The notes under the pieces were generated by a model. The model did not search any database. It saw only the letters and a list, made by a program, of their open reading frames with translations, and was not told where the DNA came from. Made by a program: the position numbers and the translations under genes. 64,000 nucleotides of DNA, taken from positions 372,001-436,000 of the forward strand of contig NEEC01000025.1 in the NCBI GenBank assembly GCA_002189035.1. Reading direction: 5' to 3'. How positions within the stretch are numbered: the stretch's first letter is position 1; each line of letters starts with the position of its first letter. Source of the stretch: Utricularia gibba (lineage: Eukaryota > Streptophyta > Magnoliopsida > Lamiales > Lentibulariaceae). Below, one piece after another: positions 49,451 through 62,189 of this stretch.

Positions 49451-49693
49451 ACTATCCAATGGAAAATGGAAGTCTGAAACTAAATTTTGCAGAAAGCTGC
49501 AGTGGTTGAATGTGACGGAGCTTGTAACCAACACCATCCAGGCTAACTATTATTCATGACGAGGACAAGTTCTGTAGCCGATCAAAGGGATAAGGAGGCA
49601 AAAAACTGCTACGTAAATCAGGGTGCGATGAAGACTAGTTAACAGTTCAAGAAATGACATGACTGACTTGCTATGATTAGTCCTCATTCGGAG

Positions 49694-52600
49694 TCAACCG
49701 ATGTCCACTTCCGCCGTCTCCTCATCGGCTCCATCAATGTCCACGGTCGCTTCTTCGCCCTTATACTGCGTAAAAGGAACCAGATACGCCAGAGGTTAAG
49801 AAAACAAAAACTCCCAGAAGAAATAAGGTTGCAATTTTCTGAAGATGTATAAACACAAGAAACCTGCGCATAAGCGTTTTCAGGAACTGGTGGGGGCAGA
49901 AGAGGCAAGCTCGGAACTTTTGCAGGGCCTTGTGTATCAGCTTCAGCAACAGTGGCTCCAACTGGCAATTTGTCATCCGACTCAACATCGTTTTCTTCGT
50001 TCAATGCATGAGCAGCTATACCTGTTGGTGGGAGGTTTGCTGTTTCATATGCCTTGTTCTGAAAAATTCACCATAGAAAGACTACATCATGGTCAGGTGG
50101 AAACATGTATGTTACTTAGACAACGCTCCGAGAAAAAATCAACAGAACAAAAAGTTATCCTTACCGCACCTTACCACTGGAGGCAGTATCAGGAGGCAGG
50201 AGTTCTCTAGTGGATATGTGTTCGTGATCTGAATCTGAGACTTTGCTACTTTTAAATTGAGCAGGGTAACTGGGCTGACGGGGAACGCTATCCACCCTAT
50301 GCTTTCCGGTTTCAGCCCTTTCACCAACTGAATCTACTTGACAAAGCGAATTTTGTAAGATAAGCCACTGAAGTGTTAAAAATGTAAACCTGTTATCATG
50401 AAAGAATTATGAAGCTTGCATTTGGGTACAAGTAATTCTCGGTAGGCTTAAAAAAACCCATTGTAAAAGGCTTTTACTCCTTACTTTGGTTTAGCACACC
50501 ATAATCGGTACGGACTCTCACTCTTCTCTGCATGGGTGATGAATTAATCTGGTCACGCATTGGGCTTACAGCATGCACGTTCCTAGTAGTATCAGCGAAC
50601 GTGTTAACCTTGGTTGGTTCATCATCGATAACTCGAGAAGCAACATCTAATTCCAGCTGCTCGGCCAATTTCTGAAAATGACCTTGTGACCTGAAAATGA
50701 ATTGTGACTACCCATTAAAATAAGGCAAGAAACACCCGGAATAACTAAAAAAAAAAAGCTCGAAAACTAAGATAAAATGAGCAACATCGAACCTCCTGAC
50801 TTCATCTTGTGACCTTAAGTAGCGGTGATGAGCTTTAAGGAATTTTTTGATCTTGGAAGTCCACCTGGAAAACAGTGATGTCAACCACCTCGCCAAATAA
50901 TGTATCAGAATCTCTTGTCATGGAACATACCATATTTATAATATCTGGATTTTAAAAAGATAATCAGCATAACTAGCAATGTCTAAAATTCTTAACGTCA
51001 ATATTCCATTCTTTAATCATCAAAATTACCAAGAAAACACCACAGCAATCAAAACCAAATGGGAAAGAGAGCAATTAATTCATCTCAGTACCTCTCACAC
51101 TCGTTTTTCTCTTTCAGCAGTTGCATTTCAAGCTCGTTAATGTTCATGGATAATGCATCGGCTTCTTTCGACTTGCCTTCCAGGTAAGCCTATTCAATAA
51201 CCACATGGATGAAAAAATGACATTATTTACAAATGTGCAAATAATATTAGCATGCATAGAATGAATTGATGTAAGAGAAATGGCTAGGAAGCAAGATGGG
51301 AGATCACAAGGTGTAATATCAACCTCGAGATCCCGCTTCTTCCTTTCCTCACTCTTAATTTCAGATTGCATTTCCCGGAGCTGTGAAACAGGGTAGAGAA
51401 AAAGAGAAAGGAAAATACAAGAAATCATATCTCTGAACCAGGAAAATGGAGTGCAAAATAAGCCAACTAAATGCCAACCTTCTCACGAATGCGTACTTGA
51501 GCATCGGAAGGAGTCTGCCTCCTTTCTTTAGATTGATCTTCAGTTCCATCTGAAAATCTTCCAGAATGATCACTTTCATCATCTATCTGCTTTCTCTTTC
51601 TGTGGTTTGCAACCCAGGAAAATAATGAACATTAATACAACACACAATAAGAAGAATACAAATTGAGAATGGTATTATCGCCCCAGGGAAGCATTCATTT
51701 TTCCCAAGTACCCAGAACATGAAGACCAGAGTTTTCCGAGAATGCAGCCACGAAAGATTAGCGTCACAAAGTCAGAGCTAGCAACAAAAAGTGCTCGTCA
51801 TGTACCCACATACCTTTTTCCAGCAGAACGCGGACTGCCACCTGAATTTTTTCAAAAAGTAATTAAAAAAGAAACAAAAATAAACCTTAAGAAGGGCCAT
51901 TAAATAAAGAAGAACTAAAGAAGTCAAGAAAATCAGACCACGAGATGAATATGCTGTTCTGTCATCTCCCCTTCCAAGAGAGTTGTAAGATGGAGAATGC
52001 CTTCGGTCAAGCCTCTCTCTCAAGTCCCTACCTTCTCGATAGTCTCGTCTTTCTGGAATGGTTGAAGAAATTAAAATCCAAAAAATAGAAGAGAGACCAC
52101 AACACCAGAATTAGCCAATAACAGGCATCCACCAGTAAAAAAACATGAAGTTTAACCTTACCATTATAGCAAATAATGAGTGTAAAAGTAAGAACAGTTT
52201 TAGTGCCTTCTCGAAAGATCCCATTTGCACATAAATAATTTCCCTTCTTATAAAGATAGATAAAGATATACCATGAGCTTATAGATAGAAAATCCTTCAA
52301 GAGTCATCCAAGCAACTCAAACAATAGACATCTCTGCCACCGAGCGATAAGAATAGAAAGCATTGGTTCAGACTTCTTTCATTTGCTTTCAGTGCGTAAT
52401 TGGACCACATTTACAATCTTAGGCATGAGAACAAGAGATTCCTTGCAGTTTATTTCAGAGATGGAATGACAAACCACTTTTGAAATACTTACACGCAGCA
52501 TAACAAAGTATGGATTGTGAATTCTGATGGCCTTTCGTAGTGCCATTAGTAGAGATCAGATGAAAATACCCTCGCCGAGAAACGCAGAGTTACCATGAAA

Positions 52601-53232
52601 ATATATTTGATCCTTTTAACGGATAGCCCGTTACAACAATGATAAGAATGAACCAAGATATTGAGCCATCCGAACATCGAACTCATCGAACTATCTTATT
52701 TTTTAAGTACAGAAGCAAAAGTGTCCAAAATCGAGCATCAAACTTAAGCGATCAGAGAATTCTCTCCTAACTTTCCCTCGGGAACTACACGACACAGCAT
52801 TAATAAAGATGAGCAGTGCACCACATGCCGCATCACCCAGAAGATTACATCTTCCTTATGCATAGAGTACGTGCATAAATAAGCACACTGCGGGGAAAAA
52901 ATGAGGACGAGACGGGTAAACGTCTTCGTTCCAATTAGGAAGCTTGGCTCTGGAATATGGCTGTTTATTTTCAGTAGCACCCGAAATCCCAATACAAAAA
53001 ATAAATACATAGACTACGCAATTAATGAAAGCCGAAAACAGTAGAGACCTTAGAAGGCAGCCTGAGAACTAGAAAACTTTCAGTAGCAAGGAGAAAAAGC
53101 AAATCAAGAAATACCATTAAAGGAGCCGCGGAGTTCGGCAGTGCCATGCGCGAAATTGCAATATTGTCGCGTGCATCGCCCTCTTTGAAACAGCACACAT
53201 AGCTTCGTCTTGTATAGTTTTCTGTCGACCAT
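49694..53232 (-). CDS. CCCH zinc-finger protein 13/40-like; exon 9/10 junction out of phase by one base
   Basis: Eleven exons from the 5' end: 53115-53232, 51939-52052, 51814-51841, 51479-51599, 51324-51380, 51092-51189, 50793-50864, 50485-50690, 50165-50327 (or to 50175), 49864-50058 and 49694-49765. Exon 1 encodes MVDRKLYKTKLCVLFQRGRC, then TRQYCNFAHG: one C-x7-C-x4-C-x3-H finger. An RS-like segment (RRDYREGRDLRERLDRRHSP), a basic patch (KRKRKQ), a long coiled coil (REMQSEIKSEERKKRDLE onward) and a Pro-rich end (LPLLPPPVPENAYAQYKG, acidic tail) follow. This matches the plant CCCH-13/40 family, thought to act in RNA metabolism. Exons 1-9 join in phase, as do 10-11. No GT/AG choice joins 9 to 10 in frame; one base is missing, possibly from GG at the exon 9 donor. 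Corrected length is 414 residues. Confidence 0.82.
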
Positions 53233-53794
53233 CCTCGCCGTCGTCCTCGGAAACCCAGCTATTCCCCAAATCCGAACCCTAAGTCAAGCAACTGACCGTC
53301 GACTTAGGTTTAGCGTGTGGTGGAGTACGGCAGCGCGAAGGGTAAAATCGCCAATCTCCGCTTCCCATTGTATATATACCGAAAAATGCAGAAGCCCAAC
53401 AATACGAGAGCCCATTTCAAAAGCCCATTAAAGGAGAACCCGAATGGGCTCCTCAGACATATAATTAATTCATCACTAATGGCTAATTAACTGATTAATC
53501 AGGAGAATCCCATTTCATCTCAGCCTCGGTTTAGTTCGGTTCGTTTCTTAAAAAAATTTCGAAGAATATTTTATTAAAAATATAGAAAAAGAACTTTCTA
53601 AATTTATATTACATTAAAAATAACAATCATCCATTAATCTTCCCACATGCGGTACGGAATGATACAGAATAATCCAAATGGAATATCAATTAATATTAAC
53701 CAATAGCACACCAAAACTTGAACTCCTTGTTAGTCATCACAAACGAATCCCCTCTGCAAAACTTCTCTCCTTGTCCGGGTCCCTGGCGCCCGCA
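53233..53794. other. Spacer between CCCH gene start and GPT gene end
   Basis: It holds the promoter of the CCCH gene (-) and the 3' region of GPT (-). Several GCCCA motifs (site II reverse) lie at 53392-53450. There is no gene. Confidence 0.55.
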
Positions 53795-55426
53795 TCACCG
53801 CTTAGCCTGCGGACACAAGAGTTCGGGTCTCAATATCAGGGCTGTAACCGGGTCAAATCCGGGTCTAGGACTCTGTGAAGGAAGCGTACAAACCTGGGAG
53901 TAGAGGAAGGTGCCAGAGATGGCAATAGCAGCACCAAGAGCGTTGATGGGCTGTAGAGGCGTGTGGAAAACTATGATGGAGGCGACAATGACAGAAATCC
54001 TCTTCATCGTGTTCCCGATGCTGAATGTTAGTGGAGAGATCTCGTTCAGAGACATGTAAGAGACTTGGTTGTACAGATGGTAGAATACGCTCTGTGCAAC
54101 GACCCACCTGGCCAAAAGACATGGAATTGTAAGGCAAATTGTTGTATAAGGATAGGAATGAGATGTGTCAAAGGTGTAACATGGTTACCAGATGAAATTT
54201 GGACCGATTTGGGCGACTGCCTTTTGCCACCCGAGTGCCCAGAGTTGAGGTCCCTCCATGGCTATTGCAAATGGAGTGAGAATCAAGAGGGAAAGGATTG
54301 AGAGGCAAGCGTAGTAGTTCAATCCACCAACTGATTTCCCTTCCATGCCTTTTTTTGAGAATATGTTTCTGAAGACGAACGCCAGGTTTGAAATCATGGC
54401 TCCCATGAAACCTGCACAGAAATATCAGTTTCAAGCAGAAAATGCAACAACAGGGAAGCATACAAGGAAATTGTGCTTCTCTATAGCTACAATAAAACAG
54501 GAACTTGACGTATAGTTGATCATCAACTCTGATATGAAAAAAATGGTATATGCAAAGGAAAGAATTGCACTAGAATTCTCAAATCATTGTAAACCCAAGA
54601 CCAGTTTCGAATCATCAGTAAATATGCGGAACTAACCAGTGAGATTGAAGTTAAGCTCAGTAAGAGCAGACAGCGCACAGCCTCCAATTATCGGCATCAG
54701 GGATAAGTACACCGGCAGGGGGAAACTTTCTCCGAGCAGAAATCTGGAAACCAGAACGCTGAAAGCTGGTTCACTGCTCTTGATTATATGAGTGAACGAA
54801 ACCGCAACTTTGGACATGCTAATCGTCGCCGCAACATGCCCAATCGTGTGCGCCAGAGCAACCTAAGCAGCATTTCAACAAACAGTAGGTAAACAAACTA
54901 GCCACACCGCCATCACGGCAAAAATTTATGGTATTTACCGGTAACAGAGACTTCCAGAAATTAACATCAGTCTCTGGAACTTCAGCAATCCTAATCGCCC
55001 AAGAAACCAACATGATCAAGGAACCGGCGGCCAGAGAAAGCGTGGAAGTGAGCCAGGGGAAAGGAAATACATTGAGAACTTTCTTGTTGTATATATTGAA
55101 CACAACATTGAGAGCCCACCAAGTGGCAAAATAAATGCCAATTTTCACCCTTTGAGCTACTCCTTCATTCAACTCCAAATTCAGCGGTACAGATTCAGCC
55201 CCCGAGCATCGTAGGCATTACATTCGATCGATGGCACTCGGTTCTTGATCCCACCAAATCCGAATCCAGTGGATATGTACAACGGCCGATCAAGGCGCAG
55301 GGCCTTCCCAGACCGATGCGAGATCTCGAGCGCACAACCTTCCGCCGGAAAGAGAACCGGCTTCGTGAAGTTTCCGGCAGCATTCAAGGCGGCGAAACAC
55401 GACCCCTGCGCAGAGAAAGCCGCCAT
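53795..55426 (-). CDS. GPT: Glucose-6-phosphate/phosphate translocator, plastid; one-base deficit in exon 1
   Basis: Inner-envelope antiporter bringing glucose 6-phosphate into plastids in exchange for phosphate. Exons: 54939-55426, 54637-54862, 54189-54411, 53894-54107 and a 12-bp last exon 53795-53806 (AKR-stop), an unusually small terminal exon that closes in phase. Corrected length is 387 residues. A transit peptide of about 75 residues precedes the TPT domain: RVKIGIYFATWWALNVVFNIYNKK, split here as RVKIGIYFATWW and NVVFNIYNKK, then FTHIIKSSEPAFSVLVSRFLLGE and FHTPLQPINALGAAIAISG. In exon 1 the frame breaks at a five-G run (complement of 55199-55203): NAYDARG is followed by LNLYR-stop, while AESVPLNLELNEG lies in the next frame. 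One more G restores it, and the pseudogene copy at 31061-31071 indeed reads NAYDAKGAES. Confidence 0.9.
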
Positions 55427-55816
55427 TGTAGAGCGAGAAATCTTCACCAACCCAAGTCGTTGATTCACCTACGGAAGAGTAGATGCCGATTTATAGGGAA
55501 ACCAACGGGTGAAGCTTTCGTCCGCAATAATCATTATAATATTATTATTCAATTAAAATAAATAAAACATTTTCCGTGCAAAATTGAATTTGGAATCGAA
55601 AACGTGTTCACTCACAAGACGCTTCAGAAACCGACTCGATTTGTGGTCATGCATCACACATCTCCTTTTTTGTTTCCTAAAACTTGTCCCAATTTTGTTA
55701 TCAAACAAAAGCATATAATAAACTTCCATTTATATAAAACAATCTTTGATAGAATAAAATTTAAGCTATATTTAGAAAAATTCCTTCAGAATTGATTTAA
55801 TTCTGGTAAAATAAGA

Positions 55817-55834
55817 ATATATATATATATATAT
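55817..55834. repeat. (AT)n microsatellite
   Basis: About nine AT units, upstream of GPT. Confidence 0.85.
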
Positions 55835-56167
55835 TTATTTATTTAAAATATAGAATTTGATGATCACCAAACGATCATGGAAAATTGATTCTTACATAAT
55901 TTAACGTAACGAAACACAATTTACTTCTTAAAGATTAAAGTTTTTTTGAAATAATTTTTAATTTAAAAAAACATTACAGAAATCTCAGAAATTACCATGT
56001 AGATTCATTTTTTAAAAATAAAAAATGAGGAAAAAGGTGAAAAATATTGAGCGAGTTGGGCTGGGTTTGTGTCCTTTTACCTGCATCGTATCGGGGGGAT
56101 ATCTACTGGGCCCACTGACCTGTCGGAGTGGTTGCGGGTTGTAAAGTATGAGGAAGCCTCGGCCGTC

Positions 56168-56440
56168 CACGTGGGGCGGGTGTCAGGGAATACGGACCGT
56201 TGATATACGTTTGGGGCAGGGAAGAAATGTGTGTTTTTGTTTTACCTATTTTGCACGCCTCAAAGTCGTTTTCATCCGCCAACTGGAGGGTTGGTTGATT
56301 GGTTCTCCTGTCCCGCTGCCCGCTCCATTTTGTTACTGTGCGCCGGGTCGGCACGTGGTGGGTGGACCTCGCCGCTGCTGAGCTCCCGTCGTCGGAGGCG
56401 TAACGTAATAATTAAAACTTGGTGGAGCTTGTGCCACGTG
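56168..56440. promoter_or_regulatory. Cluster of three G-boxes
   Basis: CACGTG occurs at 56168-56173, 56352-56357 and 56435-56440. It is 740-1015 bp upstream of the GPT start and 520-790 bp past the aconitase stop. G-boxes bind bZIP and bHLH factors in light, ABA and sugar responses. A role for GPT is inference. Confidence 0.4.
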
Positions 56441-56956
56441 CCTGGGCTCTTGTAATTGACGGTCCTGATTCTTGCCGACGTCATGCCGATCTCCAAAATG
56501 GAAAGTTCTCCTCGGCAACCTCCCACAACGTGCATACATTTCGTAGGAATGTTCGAGGAATAATTCAGAAATTTGCACACATTATTATAAGTACATGAAA
56601 AAACTGATCATACTCAATGTAGTTATGTTTAATTTCGGGAAATTTTACGTAAGTTTAAAACATGGATTAAAACCGCATGACATCAGCAAATTCGTAAGCA
56701 ACGGGTTCAGGTGACGTACACCACGAATCCGACGCGGCGGGGGTATTGAACGACAAGCGGGTGGAGAAGTCGTCATGGGGCCCAGGTATTTATTTTATTT
56801 TTTAAAAATCATCTGGAAATATCCTGGCAACGGAGTGCAATTCAGAAGCATGGATGGGGACAGGAGGAGAAGATGCGGGCTTCTCCGAAACCCGCGAATG
56901 GATTCAAAGAATGGAACTTTATTCCCACGGTGCAGATGGATGGCTTGCCGTGTTCG

Positions 56957-59900
56957 TCACTGCTTGCTCAGTTGTCGGATGACGTAGGGAAGGATGCCGC
57001 CGTGGTTGTAGTAAGCGAGCTCCACCTGACGGACGAACAACGGCGGAAATCAAGAGGCGACCACGGTATATAAAAAAGAAGAAGAAATTCCAAGGGATTT
57101 GATCGATCATGTGCAGATAGAATGTGGAAGTTTACCTCGGTGTCGAAACGCACGGTGCATGTGAACTGCTTTCCTGAATCGGTAGAGACGACTACATCTT
57201 GGCCGGGGCGGATATCGGAGATTTTGTTGGGAAGATGAATTGTGTAGCGTTCGTGGCCGGTTAAGCCCAACGAATCTGCATCTTCACCGGACTTGAAGCA
57301 GAGAGGAATGATACCCATCCCCACAAGATTACTCCGGTGTATCCTTTCGAAGCTCTTGGCGATCACAGCTTTCACACCCTGTAGAAGATCATTGCCAACA
57401 GGCACTAGAATCAGTAACTTCTTGCCGTTTCCGGTGTCGTGATGACGAAAAAGCGGCAAGGAAATGTGGATATCAAGTGACAGCACTAACCAAAAGCATA
57501 GGGCCCTTTGCAGCCCAGTCTCTGGAGCTTCCACTTCCATACTCAGCTCCGGCCAAGATGATCGTATCCTGCCCAGCTGACTTGTATTTCTACAGCCGCA
57601 TACCGTTTTCCATCAACAAATGATGATAGTGAAGAGTAAACGGTACAAAGAGATGATACATACCATTGCAGCATCGTACACAGAAAGCTTTTCTCCAGTG
57701 GGGATGTGCAATGTCTTGGGAGCAACTTCTCCATTCAACAGTTTGTTGACGAGCCGGATGTTGGCAAATGTTCCTCTCGCCATAATCTCATCATTGCCAC
57801 GGCGACTGCCGTAGGAGTTGAAATCCTTGCGATCTACTCCCCGCTCAATCAGAAACTTTGCGGCAGCGCTATCCTTGTGGATGCTCCCAGCAGGGGAGAT
57901 GTGATCTGTGGTAATGCTGTCTCCAAAGTTCAGCAAGCAGTAGGCATCCTTTACTTCATGGGGGCCAGGAGGGTCCATCGTCATGCCCTTGAAGTATGGC
58001 GGCTCGTGGATGTAGGTCGAATTCGGATCCCATGAGTAGAGTTTCGAGTGCGACACAGGCAGCTCGTTCCACATGGGATTACCCACAGTGATCGCCTTGT
58101 AAGTGCTCTTGAACATGTCAGGCAGTACACTGGATTGAACTACCTGAAAGAGAAGTTGCCAAAAATTGGAGTTTCACAGTTTTCCATGTGAGCTAGAAAA
58201 CGCACAAGTTAACAAACCTCTGCTACTTCTTCAGTTGATGGCCAGATATCCTTGAAGTAAACTTCCTTCCCATCCTTGCCAACACCAATTGGTTCTTTTT
58301 CAAAGTCAATGTCGACCTGACAGAGAAAATGTTGTAACAGATATACACTGATCAAGGATGATCACAATCACCATACCGTTCCTGCTAGAGCGTATGCAAC
58401 AACAAGAGGAGGTGAAGCTAGATAATTTGCTCTAGTCAACGCATGGACGCGACCCTCAAAGTTGCGGTTCCCAGAAAGTACAGCTGCTGCAACAATATCT
58501 GCACAATAGCAACACATCTCAAGTTAGCTTTCCAGGAAGAAGAAAGCCAAAGCAATTTGTCTTACCATTTTCGGATATAGCAGCTGCAACCGATTCATCA
58601 AGATCACCCGAATTCCCAATGCAAGTGGTGCAGCCATAACCCACAATGTGGAAGCCTTGCTGATTTAAGTACTCCTGCAGGCCACTGACATACGAGTATC
58701 TCATAGTAAACGAGTGTTTTTGGCTGATACACTGAATAAAAAGCATGACATCAAAAGCCACTCGTGCTCCCATGTATGTATTTCTGGTTTTTCAATACTT
58801 CATACTTCTAAATTTCAGAATATTGATATGAGTCAATACCTCTGCTGCAAGTATTTTGTGACAACTCCCGAGCCAGGAGCAAGGCTTGTCTTGACCCAAG
58901 GTTTTACCTGGTCAATGCAATGCCGTTGAAATGCGGTTGAAACAAAAACCATCTTAACACAAAAAGTGGTTCAGGTCTTAAGTAGAAAAATGTGTGCCTG
59001 AAGGCCAAGCTCAGAAGCTTTCTTTGCTACAAGGCCTGCTCCAAGCATGACACTGGGGTTTGACGTATTCGTACAACTTGTGATTGCAGCAATCACAACG
59101 CTACCATGCTTAAGTTCTGCCGGTTCTCCATGAAATGAAAACTTCGCAACCTTCTCTTGTTCATCCTTAGGCACAGCAAAACCCTACTTCCAAGAAGGAT
59201 CGTGAGAGAATATATAGGACTCAAGAGTTGGAGTTGATGCTAGCAAAGAACATTAGATAGCATCTGGAAGTGATCAGTTTCACGTCACACAGAAGAAGAT
59301 TTTAGCAGAGTAACTAAAGCTACATCACTTTCAATTTTGAAAAACTTGGTTTAGAAGAGTGAACTTTTTCCTCAGAAAAAAAAAAAAAAGAGGTTGAATT
59401 TTTACCTTGAACCCAACTTTGCTATCCAGGCAAGAATGCCAATCAACTTTCATGTCTTTCAATGGAACTCGATCATGTGGCCTGTTAACATGCATGACAA
59501 TTAACCAATCTTCCAGGAAAAAAAAAGTCATAAAACCGTACACATGGATATGGAATTTCTTCAAGGGGAAAAAACCTCTTGGGTCCAGAAATGCATGGTT
59601 CAACATCTCCCAGGTCTAGGTGCAAAGAAGATGAGTACACCCATTCTTGTTGAGGCTGTGATTACAAAGAACATCATACATGATCAAACGAAGAGAACAA
59701 AGTTTACAGAAAGGCAGACGCACCTCACTGTAGTCTACAAACATCTTGTTCGCTCGAAGATAAGCTTCGATCATTGCCACCTAAATGTCCACAAACAGGG
59801 TAATTTTATTGAGAAAGTAAAACTAACGTTGCTTTTCCTTTGGATGAAGTGTACTCACGGTCTCTTCACTTCTTCCCGTCAATTTCAGATACTGTAAAGT

Positions 59901-62189
59901 AACATTGTCCACAGGGAAAAACCCCATGGTGGCACCATATTCAGGTGACATGTTTGCTATTGTGGCTCGGTCAGCCAACGAGATTTCACCCACACCAGCG
60001 CCTGGAAACAAGCAGACATGCAAAAGTGATCTCCTAGCTGAAAATGGGGCAATGGAGAGTCAGGATCCGAAATATTACCATGAAACTCAACAAATTTACC
60101 GACAACACCATGCTTCCTGAGCATTTGTGTTACAGTAAGAACCAGGTCCGTAGCTGTGACACCATTTCTTAGCTTTCCAGATAACTTGAAACCAACCACT
60201 CCAGGCAAAACCATGCTCATTGGCTGTCAAAACGTATACACAACCGTCATGTGGTCTGAGGCATCTTTGAATAGAGAGGCAGATGAAGAGGTTTAATTTA
60301 GCACCTGGCCAAGCATCGCAGCCTCTGCTTCAATACCTCCAACCCCCCAACCAGCTACTCCTAGTCCGTCAATCATGGTTGTATGAGAGTCAGTACCAAC
60401 CACACTATCTGGATACAGTACACCATCGGTGTTGAAGACAACACGCCCAAGATATTCAAGATTCACCTAAAAAAGAGCATGTCTATCAGGGATAACAACA
60501 ACATGTCTATGAGCATAGAGATTTGACAAAGGGAAAGCAACAAGGCCTTTTACAGAAACTATGGCATAATCAAATACCTGGTGCACGATACCAGAGCCAG
60601 GTGGGATGACAAGCATGTTATGAAAAGCTTTAGAACCCCACTTTAGGAAACCAAATCTTTCCTTATTCCTCTGGAACTCGAGTTCCATATTCGCCTGAAC
60701 AGCATTGTCAGATCTTGTAACATCAACTTGGACGGAATGATCAATGACTAGATCTACTGGAACCTGAAAGTTTTCCCATCAGGTAGGTGTGAGTATTGAT
60801 CCATTAACATATCCAGAATTGAGTAACTTGAATAGAACCAAGAAAGACATAAAGTTGTAAATACCAATGGATTGATCTTGTCAGAATCACTACCAAGTTT
60901 GTTCATAGCATCACGCATGCAAGCAAGGTCAACGACAGCTGGAACACCCGTAAAATCCTACACAAAAAATTCATCAGATAAATAATTCTCCTAATGGAAT
61001 TTTCATTGCAATACTGGTGGTGATCAATTTTAGTACCTGAAGAAGCACGCGAGCAGGCTTGAAAGGAATCTCAACCAGCTTTGGTGATGTATTTTCCCAG
61101 TCAATTATCTTTTCAACATCTTCCTTAGTCACTTGGAAGCCATCACAGTTGCGGATTGCTGATTCAAGAAGGATTCTAATGGAGTAGGGCAGTTTATCTG
61201 CAGTAATGGAATAGGCAATGTGAAGAAAATCAAATTTTATGAATGAGGTGTTTAGCTTCGACAGCTGAGAGCAGAAAAGGTAGCATCAGAAGAAAAAAGC
61301 ATTGAATAAGATGAAAACACACATATACAAAAAGGAATTCGTTGTATGAACAAGGCATGCTCTATAACAAAGCAAAGTCGAGGCATAACAAGAAAGTTCT
61401 CACCTATCCTTGGATCACCCAGCGCAGGTAAACTGTAGAATTTTCCAAATTCACCACCTCCAGGCTTGGGAAGGCTAGTGAAAATTCCCTTGAAGGCATT
61501 TTCGGAGGCTGAAATAACATATCATGTAAAGTTAATTGATTGCAACATCTCAGAATTCAAGTTGTGAATGCAAGGTCAGCATCACACCAATGCAGGCTTG
61601 TAGACAAGACCTCCAATGCTACTATTTGTCTAAAAGAACTGAATTTCAACATGACTAACAAAAAGAAATCCATCACTAAGTACGGCATTCAAAAAATCTA
61701 AGATTTTTAAATCAGAGTCTTGCTCATATAAGCGAAACAACGAAAAGGTGGGAATAGGAAAAATTACTGACACATCGGATTTCCAAAGAATTAGTCCTCA
61801 CAGTTATGGTCGGTAAAGGAAAATTTCGCAAAGACATGAAACATTTGAGCGTGTAATGGTTGACCCGAATAGCTAGGGCCACAGATTAAAGAGCTCAAGG
61901 AAAAAAGCTAACCGATTGTCGCCATCTTGCGATACAACGGATTATCAGAAAAGGCAGAGGCGATTCTTATCTGAGCTGCTAGGCTGGCCGGTGATTTCCA
62001 ATCAACACGGTGTCTCCAACGCGGAGACGATAAATAACTCAGAGATCGTAACTGCACCTTCGGCTGACCAATACATCCACTAAGATGCCGAGATGCAGCT
62101 TGTTCCCCAGAGGCAGAAGAGACCTTTTTTGCCGCGCAGGACCCGAAGCCTCTCCTAAGGAGAGTGGATGCACCACTTCTTATATACAT
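56957..62189 (-). CDS. ACO: Aconitate hydratase, mitochondrial/cytosolic type
   Basis: Interconverts citrate and isocitrate in the TCA and glyoxylate pathways; 4Fe-4S enzyme. Twenty exons, all in phase, 989 residues: 61913-62189, 61404-61508, 61037-61197, 60865-60957, 60578-60763, 60305-60466, 60079-60223, 59859-60001, 59724-59780, 59576-59655, 59406-59481, 58998-59183, 58840-58907, 58566-58684, 58377-58498, 58218-58316, 57664-58143, 57491-57589, 57136-57378, 56957-57025. The N terminus ([18 protein letters not shown]) is a mitochondrial-type presequence, and the conserved core starts near [13 protein letters not shown]. Cluster ligands are C532 (SCTNTSNP) and C598/C601 ([10 protein letters not shown]). 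Other landmarks: [27 protein letters not shown] and [12 protein letters not shown]. The intron after exon 12 has a GC donor (CAG/GCACAC) instead of GT. I chose the ATG at 62189; the longer frame has no better ATG. Confidence 0.96.

Larger units (their letters stand above)
55427..56956. other. GPT upstream region and aconitase 3' flank
   Basis: 1.5 kb without a gene. It contains an AT microsatellite (55817-55834) and a GC-rich stretch with three G-boxes (56168, 56352, 56435). Confidence 0.6.

Noticed and set aside
59576-59655. Suspected one-base insertion in aconitase exon 10
   Set aside because: Recounting showed an 80-bp exon with three C bases in the run. It is in phase and the gene is intact.
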